64,000 nt of DNA from Dactylosporangium aurantiacum. GTDB lineage: Bacteria; Actinomycetota; Actinomycetes; Mycobacteriales; Micromonosporaceae. Position numbers and translations under genes: made by a program. The DNA lies in the NCBI RefSeq assembly GCF_000716715.1, contig NZ_JNYJ01000037.1, positions 22,094-86,093 of the forward strand. Reading direction: 5' to 3'. The notes below the pieces were generated by a model. It had not been told where the DNA came from, made no database searches, and worked only from the letters and a program-made list of their open reading frames with translations. Shown piece by piece: positions 43,538 through 52,137 of the stretch. The stretch's first letter is position 1. Each line of letters opens with the position of its first letter.

Positions 43538-44293
43538 ATGAGTGTGCGCATCGAGCGGTCCGGTCCGGTGTGGACGGTCGTGCTGGACCGGCCGGAGACC
43601 CGCAACGCCGTGGACCGGGACACCGCGGAACGGCTCGCGGCCGCGTTCCGGCAGTTCGACGCGGACGATTCGGCGGCGGTCGCGGTGCTGTGGGGCGCGG
43701 GCGGCACGTTCTGCTCCGGCGCCGACCTGAAGGCGGTCGCGGCCGGCGACGGCAACCGCGTCGAGGCGGACGGCGACGGGCCGCTCGGCCCGACCCGGAT
43801 GCGGCTGGGCAAGCCCGTGATCGCCGCGGTCGCCGGGCACGCCGTCGCGGGCGGCCTGGAGCTGGCGATCTGGTGCGACCTGCGGGTCGTGGAGGAGACC
43901 GCGACGTTCGGGGTGTACTGCCGGCGCTGGGGCGTGCCGCTGATCGACGGCGGCACGGTCCGGCTGCCGCAGCTGATCGGGGTCGGCCGGGCCCTCGACC
44001 TGATCCTGACCGGCCGCCCGGTCGACGCGGCGGAGGCGCACCGCATCGGCCTCGCCGACCGGGTCGTGCCGCCGGGCGGGTCCCGGCCGGCGGCGGAGGC
44101 GCTCGCCGCCACGCTCGCCGCGCTGCCGCAGGCCTGCCTGCGCAACGACCGCCTGTCGGTGTACGAGTCCCTCGGCCGCCCGTTGCCCGACGCGCTCGCG
44201 GTCGAGCACGGCTTCGGCGTGGCGTCCCTGCGGGCCGGCGCGGCGGGCGGCGCCGCCAGGTTCGCCGCCGGTGAGGGCCGCGGCGGCGTCTAG
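43538..44293 (+). CDS. Enoyl-CoA hydratase/isomerase-family protein, 251 aa
   Basis: Crotonase fold with oxyanion-hole segments FCSGADLKAV and GHAVAGGLELAIWCDL. The catalytic region reads RWGVPLIDGGTVRLP, with no obvious hydratase Glu pair, so the specific reaction is open. It acts on a CoA thioester. Start ATG 43538 (MSVRIERSGPVW). Confidence 0.85.
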   Translation: MSVRIERSGPVWTVVLDRPETRNAVDRDTAERLAAAFRQFDADDSAAVAVLWGAGGTFCSGADLKAVAAGDGNRVEADGDGPLGPTRMRLGKPVIAAVAGHAVAGGLELAIWCDLRVVEETATFGVYCRRWGVPLIDGGTVRLPQLIGVGRALDLILTGRPVDAAEAHRIGLADRVVPPGGSRPAAEALAATLAALPQACLRNDRLSVYESLGRPLPDALAVEHGFGVASLRAGAAGGAARFAAGEGRGGV

Positions 44294-44374
44294 TACCAGG
44301 GGACGACATCGGCCCGCGCCGCCCGCACGCCGTTTGCGGCCGGGTCGCCGCCCGGTGGGACGTAGGGTGGGCGC

Positions 44375-45421
44375 ATGGTCGACAGGCGTGACGTCGAGGC
44401 GGCCGCCCGCAGGATCGACGGGTACGTGCGGCGCACCCCGTCGGTCGAGGTGGCGCCCGGACTGTGGTTCAAGCTGGAGCTGCTGCAGCACAGCGGCTCG
44501 TTCAAGGCCCGCGGGGCGTTCAACCGGATCCTCGCCGCCCGGGAGGCCGGCGAGCTGCCGGCCGCCGGGGTGGTCGCCGCGTCGGGCGGCAACGCGGGGC
44601 TCGCCGTGGCGTTCGCGGCGGCGCGGCTCGGCATCCCGGCCGAGGTGTTCGTGCCGCGGGTCGCGCCGGCGGTGAAGGTGCGCCGGCTGCGGGAGCTCGG
44701 CGCCGTCGTGCACCAGCACGGCCGGGAGTACGCGGAGGCGTACGCCGCCTCGACGATCCGCGTGGCGGAGACCGGGGCGCTGTTCGTGCACGCCTACGAC
44801 CAGCCGGAGATCGTCGCCGGCCAGGGCACCCTCGCCCTGGAGCTGCCCGACGTGGACACGGTCCTGGTCGCCACGGGCGGCGGCGGTCTCGTCGGCGGCA
44901 TCGCGGCGGCCGTCGGTGACCGGATGCGGGTCGTCGCCGTCGAGCCGGCCGGCGCACCGACCTTGCACGCGGCCCTCGCCGCGGGTCGTCCCGTGGACGT
45001 AGCGGTGGACAGCCTCGCCGCGGACTCGCTCGGCGCCCGCCGGATCGGGACGATCGCCTTCGAGACGGTCACCCGCCACGGGGTGCTGAGCATGCTCGTC
45101 GACGACGACGCGATGGTGCGGGCCCGGAGGAGGCTGTGGGCGGAGCACCGGATCGTGGTCGAGCTCGGCGCGGCCGCCGCGTTCGCCGCCCTCGAACAGC
45201 TGCGGACCGGCGGCGACGACCGCGGCGACGACCGCGGCGACGGGCCCGGCAGCGGCCTGAGCGCGCCCGGCGGAACCAGCGGAGACGACCGTCGGGACCA
45301 GTCCGGCCTCCTCGACCGGGCCGGCGGCTGGGGACGGGTCGCGGTCGTGCTGTGCGGCGCGAACACCGACCCCGCCGACCTCAGCGCCGAGACAGTTCAG
45401 GATCTGTCTCAAGGCGTGTAG
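44375..45421 (+). CDS. Threonine/serine dehydratase-like PLP enzyme, 348 aa
   Basis: Fold-type II PLP enzyme. The PLP lysine is in HSGSFKARGAFN (about 46-51), ASGGNAGLAVAFAA is the Asn loop and ATGGGGLVGGI the phosphate-binding glycine loop. Near residues 275-315 there is an Asp/Gly/Arg low-complexity insert (GDDRGDDRGDGPGSG). The last 11 codons contain a perfect inverted repeat likely used by the next gene's product. Confidence 0.87.
   Translation: MVDRRDVEAAARRIDGYVRRTPSVEVAPGLWFKLELLQHSGSFKARGAFNRILAAREAGELPAAGVVAASGGNAGLAVAFAAARLGIPAEVFVPRVAPAVKVRRLRELGAVVHQHGREYAEAYAASTIRVAETGALFVHAYDQPEIVAGQGTLALELPDVDTVLVATGGGGLVGGIAAAVGDRMRVVAVEPAGAPTLHAALAAGRPVDVAVDSLAADSLGARRIGTIAFETVTRHGVLSMLVDDDAMVRARRRLWAEHRIVVELGAAAAFAALEQLRTGGDDRGDDRGDGPGSGLSAPGGTSGDDRRDQSGLLDRAGGWGRVAVVLCGANTDPADLSAETVQDLSQGV
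45389..45410. promoter_or_regulatory. TetR-type operator inside the end of the dehydratase gene
   Basis: GAGACAG-N8-CTGTCTC, perfect 7-bp arms, ending 21 bp before the QsdR-type TetR start. Probable autoregulatory site. Confidence 0.55.
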
Positions 45422-45431
45422 CCTGCCTGAC

Positions 45432-45983
45432 ATGCCGCACGACGAGATCTTCGACGCGGCCATGCGGCGGTTCCTGGAGCGGCGCCGGGTCGACATGCGC
45501 TCGCTCGCGGCCGAACTCGGCATGGGCCGTGCCACCCTGTACCGCCGCGTCGGCAGCCGCGACCAGCTGCTGGGCCAGGTGCTGTGGCAGCTCACCCAGC
45601 GCAGCCAGCAGCGGGCCGTCAAGGCCGCCGAGGGCCGGCGGGGTGCCGACCGGATCGTCGCCGTGATCGGCAACTTCCTCGCAGGTGTCATCGAGCAGCC
45701 CAGCCTGCGGCATTTCCTCGCGGCCGAGCCGGAGGCGGCGCTGCGCATCCTCACCTCGAAGCACGGCATCGTCCAGCCGGGGGTCCGGGCGCACCTGGAG
45801 GGCCTCCTGCAGGAGGAGATCGCAGCGGGCGCCTTCACCCCCAGGATGGACGTGCGCACGCTGGCGTTCGTCCTGGTACGCATCGGCGAGAGCTTCCTCT
45901 ACGCCGACGCCATCGCCGACGGCGAGCCCGACGTGGAACAGGCGTTGCAGGTGATCGGGCGGCTGCTCGACGACCAGCCGTGA
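45432..45983 (+). CDS. TetR-superfamily (QsdR-type) regulator, 183 aa
   Basis: Short HTH region: VDMRSLAAELGMGRATLYRRVGSRDQLLGQVLWQL. The C-terminal ligand domain has FLAAEPEAALRILTSK, matching the QsdR-like subgroup. No known ligand. ATG 45432 is close behind the operator at 45389-45410. Confidence 0.87.
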   Translation: MPHDEIFDAAMRRFLERRRVDMRSLAAELGMGRATLYRRVGSRDQLLGQVLWQLTQRSQQRAVKAAEGRRGADRIVAVIGNFLAGVIEQPSLRHFLAAEPEAALRILTSKHGIVQPGVRAHLEGLLQEEIAAGAFTPRMDVRTLAFVLVRIGESFLYADAIADGEPDVEQALQVIGRLLDDQP

Positions 45984-46161
45984 GCCGCGGGCGCGCGGCG
46001 CGTCACCGCGGCGCGCCGTACGGCACCCGGCCAGCCGTTGGTGTCCGTACGAACGGAAGTCTCGGCGAACGTATGATGGTCGCCAGCGAAAAAAGGGGAC
46101 ATGTCGGAATCGTCCATCGACCGCGAGAACTGCCACTTGCGCCAGGACGTATGTTCTTCGC

Positions 46162-46848
46162 ATGGCCACGGTGCTGCTGGTTGAGGACGACCATGTCGTG
46201 CGGGGCGCCCTGCTGCGCTCCCTGACCGACCGGGGTCACACGGTGCACGCGGTCGGCACCGCGCTGGAGGCGTTACGGCGTTTCGCCGCCGAGACGCCGG
46301 ACCTGGTCGTGCTCGACCTCGGGCTGCCCGACCTGGACGGCGCCGACGCCCTGCGGATGCTGCGCGGCATCGCGGACACCCCGATCATCATCGCCACCGC
46401 CCGGGACGACGAGGCGGAGATCGTCCGGCTGCTCAAGGCCGGCGCCGACGACTACATGATCAAACCGTTCACCTCCGCCCACCTCGACGCCCGGATGACC
46501 TCCGTGCTGCGCCGCACCGGCAGGGCGAGCCGCGAGGAACCCACCGCCATCGAGGTGGGGGGCTTGCGTGTCGACATCGGACAACGGCAGGCACACTTGC
46601 ACGGCGAGCCGCTGACGCTGACCCGCAAAGAGTTCGACCTGCTGGCGTACCTCGCCGCCCGTCCCGGACGGGTGGTCTCACGCCGTGAGCTGTTGGAGGA
46701 GGTATGGCGGCAACCCTCAGTGGGCGAGGACCAGACGATCGACGTGCATCTGTACTGGCTACGCCGGAAACTTGGCGAGAGCGCCTCGGCTCCCAGATAC
46801 CTGCACACCGTGCGGGGCGTGGGCTTCAGGTTCGCGGCCCCGGACTGA
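46162..46848 (+). CDS. OmpR-family response regulator, 228 aa
   Basis: Receiver domain with VEDDH acidic pair, phosphoacceptor in VVLDLGLPDLDG (Asp about 51), ATARDDE and YMIKPF lysine. The C-terminal winged helix has LTRKEFDLLAYL, SRRELLEEVW and YLHTVRGVGFRF. Coupled to the histidine kinase. Confidence 0.94.
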   Translation: MATVLLVEDDHVVRGALLRSLTDRGHTVHAVGTALEALRRFAAETPDLVVLDLGLPDLDGADALRMLRGIADTPIIIATARDDEAEIVRLLKAGADDYMIKPFTSAHLDARMTSVLRRTGRASREEPTAIEVGGLRVDIGQRQAHLHGEPLTLTRKEFDLLAYLAARPGRVVSRRELLEEVWRQPSVGEDQTIDVHLYWLRRKLGESASAPRYLHTVRGVGFRFAAPD

Positions 46849-48290
46849 GGCGGACCCTCGCCTACGTCTGCGCCGCGGTCACCACGATGGTGGCCCTGGC
46901 GTTCCTGATCCCGCTCGGGCTGGTCGTGCAGCAGCTCGCCCGCGAGCGTGCCTTCGCCGACGCCGAACGCCAGACCGCCGTGGTCGTGGCGGTCCTCACG
47001 GTGACCACCGACCCCCTGGCGATCGAACGGGCCATCGCCAGCACCGGCGGTCCCGCGGTCAGCCGCGTCTCGGTGCACAACCTCGGCGAGGAGGGTCTCG
47101 AGATCGGCACGGGGCACGCCGCCGCCAAGGACCTCGCCCATGCCGCCGACCAGGCCGCGCCGGTGACCGCGACCGTCGAGGGCGGGTTGTCGTACCTGGA
47201 GCCGGTGGACGTCGGGTCGGGCCGCACGGCGGTTGTCGAGGTCTTCATCCCTGAGGATGAGCTGTCCAACGGGGTGAGCGGCGCCTGGTGGGCCCTGACC
47301 GCCGTCGCCGTCGGTCTGGTCATCGCCTCCGTCTGGGTCGGCGACCGGCTCGCCGCGAAGGTGACCGCGTCGGCCCGCCAGCTGGCCGGCGCCGCGGGTG
47401 CGCTCAGCGAGGGGTACCTCGACGTGCGGCTCGACCCGTCGGGCCCGCGCGAGCTGGCCGAGGCGAGCTTCGCGCTCAACGTGATGGCCGACCGCATCAT
47501 GGCCCTGCTGACGAACGAGCGCGAGCTGGTCGCGGACCTGTCGCACCGGCTGCGCACCCCGCTGACCGCCCTGCGGCTCGACGCGGAGACGCTCGACGAC
47601 AGCCAGGACGCCGACCGCATCCGCGACGCCATCGCCGCGCTCGAGGTCGAGATCGACAAGCTGATCCGCGCGATGCGCGAGCCGATCGACGCGCACTCCC
47701 CCACCCCGGACCGCGGCGAACGCAGCGACGGTGCCGCCGCCTCCACCGGCGAGCAGGGCTGCGACGTCGCCGAGGTCGTGCGGGACCGCATGATGTTCTG
47801 GTCCGCCGTCGCCGGCGACCAGGAGCGCGACTGCAAGGCCATCGGCACCGAGAGCCCGGCACCGGTGCACGTCGCGAAGAGCGAGCTCGCCGCCGCGCTG
47901 GACGCGCTCATCGGCAACGTCATCAGGTACACCCCACAGGGCGTCCCCTTCGAGGTGGCCGTCACCCGCCGGGACGACGGGTACGTCGTGCTGCGGGTGG
48001 AGGACGGCGGCCCCGGCATCCCCGACCCGGAGCTGGCGCTGCAGCGCGGCGAGAGCGGTCAGGGCTCCACGGGCCTGGGCCTGGACATCGTGCGCCGGGT
48101 CGCGGTCGAGGGCAACGGCACCGTCAACATCGGCACGTCCGCCACCCTCGGCGGCGCGAGCGTCGTCATCGTCATGGCCGACGCCGACCCGGCGCCCAAG
48201 GAACAGCCGCCGCAGAGCCGCTTCGGGCTGGTCGGCCGGCTGTCCCGGGAGCCGAACGAGCGCCGCCGCCGCGGCAAGGCCGCCTCCTGA
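46845..48290 (+). CDS. Sensor histidine kinase, about 481 aa
   Basis: TM1 (TLAYVCAAVTTMVALAFLIP), an extracellular sensor of about 110 residues, TM2 (WWALTAVAVGLVIASVWVG), HAMP, phosphoacceptor His in DLSHRLRTPLTALRL, N-box LIGNVIRYTP, GGPGIPD and STGLGLDIV. No ATG, GTG or TTG lies near the first helix in this frame without a large overlap. CTG 46845 forms a CTGA overlap with the response-regulator stop and is the proposed start. The alternative ATG 46887 would cut TM1. Confidence 0.85.
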   Translation: MRRTLAYVCAAVTTMVALAFLIPLGLVVQQLARERAFADAERQTAVVVAVLTVTTDPLAIERAIASTGGPAVSRVSVHNLGEEGLEIGTGHAAAKDLAHAADQAAPVTATVEGGLSYLEPVDVGSGRTAVVEVFIPEDELSNGVSGAWWALTAVAVGLVIASVWVGDRLAAKVTASARQLAGAAGALSEGYLDVRLDPSGPRELAEASFALNVMADRIMALLTNERELVADLSHRLRTPLTALRLDAETLDDSQDADRIRDAIAALEVEIDKLIRAMREPIDAHSPTPDRGERSDGAAASTGEQGCDVAEVVRDRMMFWSAVAGDQERDCKAIGTESPAPVHVAKSELAAALDALIGNVIRYTPQGVPFEVAVTRRDDGYVVLRVEDGGPGIPDPELALQRGESGQGSTGLGLDIVRRVAVEGNGTVNIGTSATLGGASVVIVMADADPAPKEQPPQSRFGLVGRLSREPNERRRRGKAAS

Positions 48291-48731
48291 GGGTCACACC
48301 TCGCCGGTGACCCGGCCGGAGCCGGCCGGGGTCCGCAACGCCGGTGCGGTGCGGCCCGGGCGGTCTCCCACCGGCGGAGGACACCGGCGGCCGGTGTCGG
48401 CTGACCGTACAGGTGTGAACGCGGAGCGTTCGCATGGGGTGTCCGGTCCGGAGGTCCGGCACCGGGGCGGCAGCACGCGCCTCGCGCGGCAAAACAGCCA
48501 GGTGGCGTAGGGCCGCCACAAGTCTCGGTTATGAGTCTCTTAATTGGGTCGTTTGAGCTGGAACGACACGTTGACGGCTCGCTATGGTCACCCCGTTCCC
48601 ACGTGGACGGACCGGCACTCACCCGCCTTGCCACCCTCGAAGGCCGGCCGTCCCGCGCGCGGCGGGGACGGGTACCTCTGCCCTGTGCCCGTCTCCGCCG
48701 CGCGCCCTTTTCCCCTCCGGAGGAACCGAGC
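48291..48731. other. 441-bp gap before the metalloprotease
   Basis: No convincing gene. A hairpin (GGGTCAC with GTGACCC, about 48293-48312) follows the histidine kinase and may terminate it. The middle has an AT-richer stretch around 48520-48560 and a TTGACG at about 48572, candidates for the protease promoter. No operator palindrome was recognised. Confidence 0.4.
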
Positions 48732-50759
48732 GTGTCTCGAGTCTTGCACCGCGTGGCCGTGACCGTTGCGGTCGCGGTCCTCGGCACGGGTGCGGCGATC
48801 GCCGGGCCCGGCGCCATCGACAGCCTGTTCAACGAGAAAGGGCCGGCCGCGATCAGTCGCGTCCCGGCCGACAACCCTGAGCTCGGCCTGGTGTACCAGG
48901 GCCTGACGCCGGCGAAGAAAGGTGACCCGTGTGTCGGCGGGTACCAGGTCTCCGAGCGCGGCCAGTGCAGCCACGGCCCTGACGTCCCGCCGGTCGGTCT
49001 GACCGTCCGCGGCAACGTCGATCCGATCACGGCGGCCGGGCCCACCCAGGTCGTTCCCGAGACGGACACGGCGGCCGCCCCGCTGGAACAGACCGTCACC
49101 GCCGAGGACGGGTCCGTCGCCTCCGAGGGTGGTTTCGCCCTGGTACCGGAGGCCGCCGGCGACACCGCCGTCGGGTACACGATCGGCGCGTCAGGCGTGG
49201 CCTGCGACGGCGACGGCGTGTCCGGCAAGCGCGTGCAGGTGCTGTACGTGCGCGACGCCAACACCGCGAGCCGGTTCAACCAGTACCTGGAGAGCTTCCG
49301 CACCTGGAGCGCCGGTGTCGACGCGATCTACAACACCAGCGCCAAGGAGACCGGCGGCGAGCGGCACGTCCGGTTCGTGACGACCGCCGACTGCAAGGTC
49401 GACGTCCGCGAGGTCGAGCTGCCCGCGGGTGGCCTCAACACGTTCGACGCGACCATCAACGGGCTGAAGGCACTCGGGTACAACAGGACCGACCGCAAAT
49501 ACATGATCTTCGGCGAGTCGAAGGTGTACTGCGGCATCGGCACCTTCGCCGGTGACACCCAGCCCGGCTCGAACAACCGCAGCAACGGCGGCCCCGGCTA
49601 CGGCCGCAGCGACTCGGGCTGCTGGGCGGCCAGCGTCGCCGCGCACGAGCTCGGGCACAACCTCGGCGCCGTGAACAACAACGCGCCGAACTCCAGCAAG
49701 GCCGGGCACTGCCTCGATGAGTACGACATCATGTGCTACAACGACTCGGGCGGTCTGAAGACGTCGGTCCGGACCGGTTGCACCGACAAGGCCGGTGAGA
49801 ACCGGATGGACTGCAACCACGACGACTACTACAACACCAACCCGAGCCCCGGCAGCTACCTCGCGAACAACTGGAACGTGGCCAACAACCAGTTCCTGAT
49901 CGCGGGCCCGGGCGGCACCACGCCTCCGCCGCCGTCGCCGACGGCGTCACCCACGAAGACCGCGTCGCCGACGCCGACGAAGACCGTGTCGCCCTCGCCG
50001 TCGAAGTCGGTCACGCCGTCGAAGTCGGTCACACCGTCGGCGTCGCCCACGAAGACCGCGTCGCCGACGCCGACGAAACCGCCGACCGGGCTCAAGGAGC
50101 TGCGAGTCAGTGACGTCACCGCCAACTCCGTGCGGCTGTCCTGGGACGCGGCCGCGGCCGGCAGCCGCTATGCGGTCGTCCTCAACGGACGGTCCATCGG
50201 CCAGGTCAGCTCGACCAACGTCCGGATCGTCGGTATGCGCCCCGACACCGATTACCAGATCGGGGTTTCGCTCGCGCAGAACGGCACCCTGACCCCCTGG
50301 ACCACCACCGTCAAGGTGCACACGGCGGCCGCACCCGCGCCGACGGCCGGCGCGTGGATGGTGTTCGGCAACAGCCTGACCGGCGGCGTCGCGGACGTCT
50401 TCGGTGCCCGCAGCGCGGCCGGTACGCCCATCATCATCTACCAGCGGCACGGCGGCGCGAACCAGCAGTGGAAGCTGGAGCCGGTGGCCGACGGCAGGTT
50501 CGTGGTCCGCTCCAAGGCGACGAACGCCTGCGTCACCACCACGGGTGACAAAGACACCGTGGGTGCGACCCTGGTACAAGGTGACTGTGCGAAGGCCTTG
50601 CAGTGGACGCTGACCAAGACCGAGTTCGGCGTGTCGCTCCAGACCGCGACCGGCCTGGTCGTCGGCGTGGGCAACAACGAGTACTTCGGCAGCCGGCTGC
50701 TCGTCCTGCAGAAGCCGAGCGGCGCCAAGTACCAGAGCTGGATCCCGCAGCGCACGTGA
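48732..50759 (+). CDS. Secreted zinc metalloprotease with FnIII and ricin-type lectin domains, 675 aa
   Basis: Signal peptide (VAVTVAVAVLGTGAAIAGPG), a propeptide-like region, then a protease domain with HELGHNLGAVN and the Met-turn-like DEYDIMCYND. The third zinc ligand of HExxHxxGxxH is Asn. A Ser/Thr/Pro repeat linker (TASPTPTK, about 400-450) leads to a fibronectin III domain (LRVSDVTANSVRLSWD) and a C-terminal ricin-B/QxW-like lectin (NQQWKLEP, LQWTLTK, YQSWIP). Probably degrades protein on glycan-bearing surfaces. GTG 48732 follows GGAGGAA. Confidence 0.85.
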   Translation: MSRVLHRVAVTVAVAVLGTGAAIAGPGAIDSLFNEKGPAAISRVPADNPELGLVYQGLTPAKKGDPCVGGYQVSERGQCSHGPDVPPVGLTVRGNVDPITAAGPTQVVPETDTAAAPLEQTVTAEDGSVASEGGFALVPEAAGDTAVGYTIGASGVACDGDGVSGKRVQVLYVRDANTASRFNQYLESFRTWSAGVDAIYNTSAKETGGERHVRFVTTADCKVDVREVELPAGGLNTFDATINGLKALGYNRTDRKYMIFGESKVYCGIGTFAGDTQPGSNNRSNGGPGYGRSDSGCWAASVAAHELGHNLGAVNNNAPNSSKAGHCLDEYDIMCYNDSGGLKTSVRTGCTDKAGENRMDCNHDDYYNTNPSPGSYLANNWNVANNQFLIAGPGGTTPPPPSPTASPTKTASPTPTKTVSPSPSKSVTPSKSVTPSASPTKTASPTPTKPPTGLKELRVSDVTANSVRLSWDAAAAGSRYAVVLNGRSIGQVSSTNVRIVGMRPDTDYQIGVSLAQNGTLTPWTTTVKVHTAAAPAPTAGAWMVFGNSLTGGVADVFGARSAAGTPIIIYQRHGGANQQWKLEPVADGRFVVRSKATNACVTTTGDKDTVGATLVQGDCAKALQWTLTKTEFGVSLQTATGLVVGVGNNEYFGSRLLVLQKPSGAKYQSWIPQRT

Positions 50760-51577
50760 ACCAGCCCGCAACCGACCGCGGCCCGGTGCCCTCGTGGCGC
50801 CGGGCCGCGGCCTGCATGAAGACGGCATTGCGCCGGGCGCGGGCCGCTGGAGGCGCGGCGGCAGGGGTCCGTGGCGCAACCACCGCCGGCCGGGCGACGA
50901 CGCGGCGGGTCGCGGTGGCGACACGGCGGGTCGCGGTGGCGACACGGCGGGTCGCGGTGGCGGCGCGGCGGGTCGCGGTGGCGGCGCGGCGGAGCGTGAC
51001 GGCGGCCGGTCTCGTGGCCGGTGTGGTGGCGGCGCTGGTGTTCGGCACGGCGGTGCCGGCCGCCGCGCACGACGGGGTCATCCTCACCTTGCACGGGGAC
51101 GGCCGGGGGTCGGTGTGGGTGACCGCGGCCTGGCAGGACGGGCACCCGGTGACCGAGGCGGTCGGCATCACGCTGCTCGCGACGACCGCGGACGGGCGGC
51201 GGGAAGGGCCGGCCGGGCTGAAACGCAACGGGGATGCGCTCACGTACGCGGGGACGCTCGGCGAGGGCGACTGGACGGTCGTGGCCGAGATGGGCACGCC
51301 GGCGATCGGGCGGTGCCAGGGGGCCCTGCACGTGGCGGCCGACGGGGTGCCGCAGGAGATCGTGTGCGCGCCGCCGGCGGCGGCGGCGAGTCCGGTGCCG
51401 GCACCCGCGGCGGCGAAGGCCTCGTACACCTGGGTGTGGTACCTGCTGGGCGTCGCGGCGCTCGCGGGGGTGGCCGCCTGGTGGTTCCACCGCACGTCGG
51501 TTGCGACGCGGGCGACCGCTCGGAGGACGCCGGGGCGCAAGTCGTCCAACCGGAGGACGACCGTGCGCCGCAAGTGA
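50756..51577 (+). CDS. Exported single-pass protein with Arg-rich repeat N-terminus, 273 aa
   Basis: Unrecognised family. After an N-terminal run of TRRVAVA heptads (four copies) comes a hydrophobic core (AGLVAGVVAALVFGTA) and AAAHDG cleavage-like site, then a small beta-rich domain (SVWVTAAWQDGHPV, YAGTLGEGDWTVVAEMG). A C-terminal helix (WVWYLLGVAALAGVAAWWF) and basic tail anchor it. GTG 50756 overlaps the protease stop by 4 nt; ATG 50816 would also keep the repeats. Probably in an operon with the protease. Confidence 0.6.
   Translation: MNQPATDRGPVPSWRRAAACMKTALRRARAAGGAAAGVRGATTAGRATTRRVAVATRRVAVATRRVAVAARRVAVAARRSVTAAGLVAGVVAALVFGTAVPAAAHDGVILTLHGDGRGSVWVTAAWQDGHPVTEAVGITLLATTADGRREGPAGLKRNGDALTYAGTLGEGDWTVVAEMGTPAIGRCQGALHVAADGVPQEIVCAPPAAAASPVPAPAAAKASYTWVWYLLGVAALAGVAAWWFHRTSVATRATARRTPGRKSSNRRTTVRRK
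50900..50992. repeat. 21-bp tandem repeats encoding TRRVAVA
   Basis: Four 21-bp units (50900-50920, 50921-50941, 50942-50962, 50963-50983) plus a 9-bp partial, identical in CGGCGGGTCGCGGTGGCG. Confidence 0.9.
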
Positions 51578-51593
51578 CGCCCACCACCGCCTC

Positions 51594-51628
51594 TTGACCG
51601 GTACAGTCGCGCGTCGTACTGTACCGGT
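51594..51628 (+). promoter_or_regulatory. sigma-70-like promoter overlapped by a perfect inverted repeat
   Basis: TTGACC (51594-51599), 17-bp spacer and TACTGT (51617-51622). ACCGGTACAGT (51597-51607) and ACTGTACCGGT (51618-51628) form a perfect 11-bp inverted repeat with a 10-bp spacer that covers both hexamers. A repressor bound here would block the 70-aa gene. Confidence 0.75.
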
Positions 51629-51672
51629 ATAGGCGCCACGTGGACAGGCGCCAGGTTCGAGGAGGTCCGGCC

Positions 51673-51885
51673 ATGTTTCCGTTCGCGATGATCGAGTCTC
51701 AGAACGCGATGGCACACGAGGTCCGCAGTGCGCTGCCCGGCGCGCCGACGGTCGAGCCGCCCGCCGCGCCGCTGCTGCGGGCTCGGCGGCCCAGGGTGCG
51801 CCAGGTCCGCGCGGCCCTCGCCGCGTCGCTGCACCGGGCCGCCGACGCGGTCGCCCCGGCTGCCGCTTGCAGCCCCGCTCGCTGA
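51673..51885 (+). CDS. 70-aa protein of unknown function
   Basis: Begins MFPFAMIESQNAMAHEVRSA, then Pro/Ala-rich and Arg-rich helices (RARRPRVRQVRAAL). GAGGAGG lies 8 nt before ATG, and a promoter with an operator lies 50 bp upstream, so it is probably expressed under repression. Weakly similar in layout to the small proteins at 31684 and 32157. No membrane segment. Confidence 0.6.
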   Translation: MFPFAMIESQNAMAHEVRSALPGAPTVEPPAAPLLRARRPRVRQVRAALAASLHRAADAVAPAAACSPAR

Positions 51886-51937
51886 AGGTCCGCCGCTGAA
51901 GGTCCGCCGCTGAAGGGTCCGCCGCTGAAGGTCCGCC
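51881..51937. repeat. 14-bp tandem repeat spanning the stop of the 70-aa gene
   Basis: Four copies of GCTGAAGGTCCGCC (one with an extra G). The TGA of the first copy is the gene's stop codon. The rest of the gap to 52137 contains no gene. Confidence 0.85.
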
Positions 51938-52137
51938 GGACGCACGGGACGCCGGACGCACGGGGCGCGTTGAAGCTCGACGCACCACCGGCCCGGCGCC
52001 ATCGGCGCCAGAGCATCACCGGCCGCGGTCCGCGCCATGTGGCGCCGCGTGCGGCCCCGGGCGCCGCAGCGCGATATCGTCGTCGGGTTCCCGGAGTTCG
52101 CGGGACGGGGCCCGCTCGACGATGGCGAGGAGGTGCG

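Noticed and set aside
36731..44293. Secondary-metabolite cluster suggested by P450-like, crotonase and cupin genes
   Set aside because: No core synthase (PKS, NRPS, terpene or RiPP) is present, and the genes fall into separate, differently regulated units.
45984..46161. Candidate small gene upstream of the response regulator
   Set aside because: A short frame beginning at ATG 46073 runs into the response-regulator gene out of frame and lacks any supporting motif.
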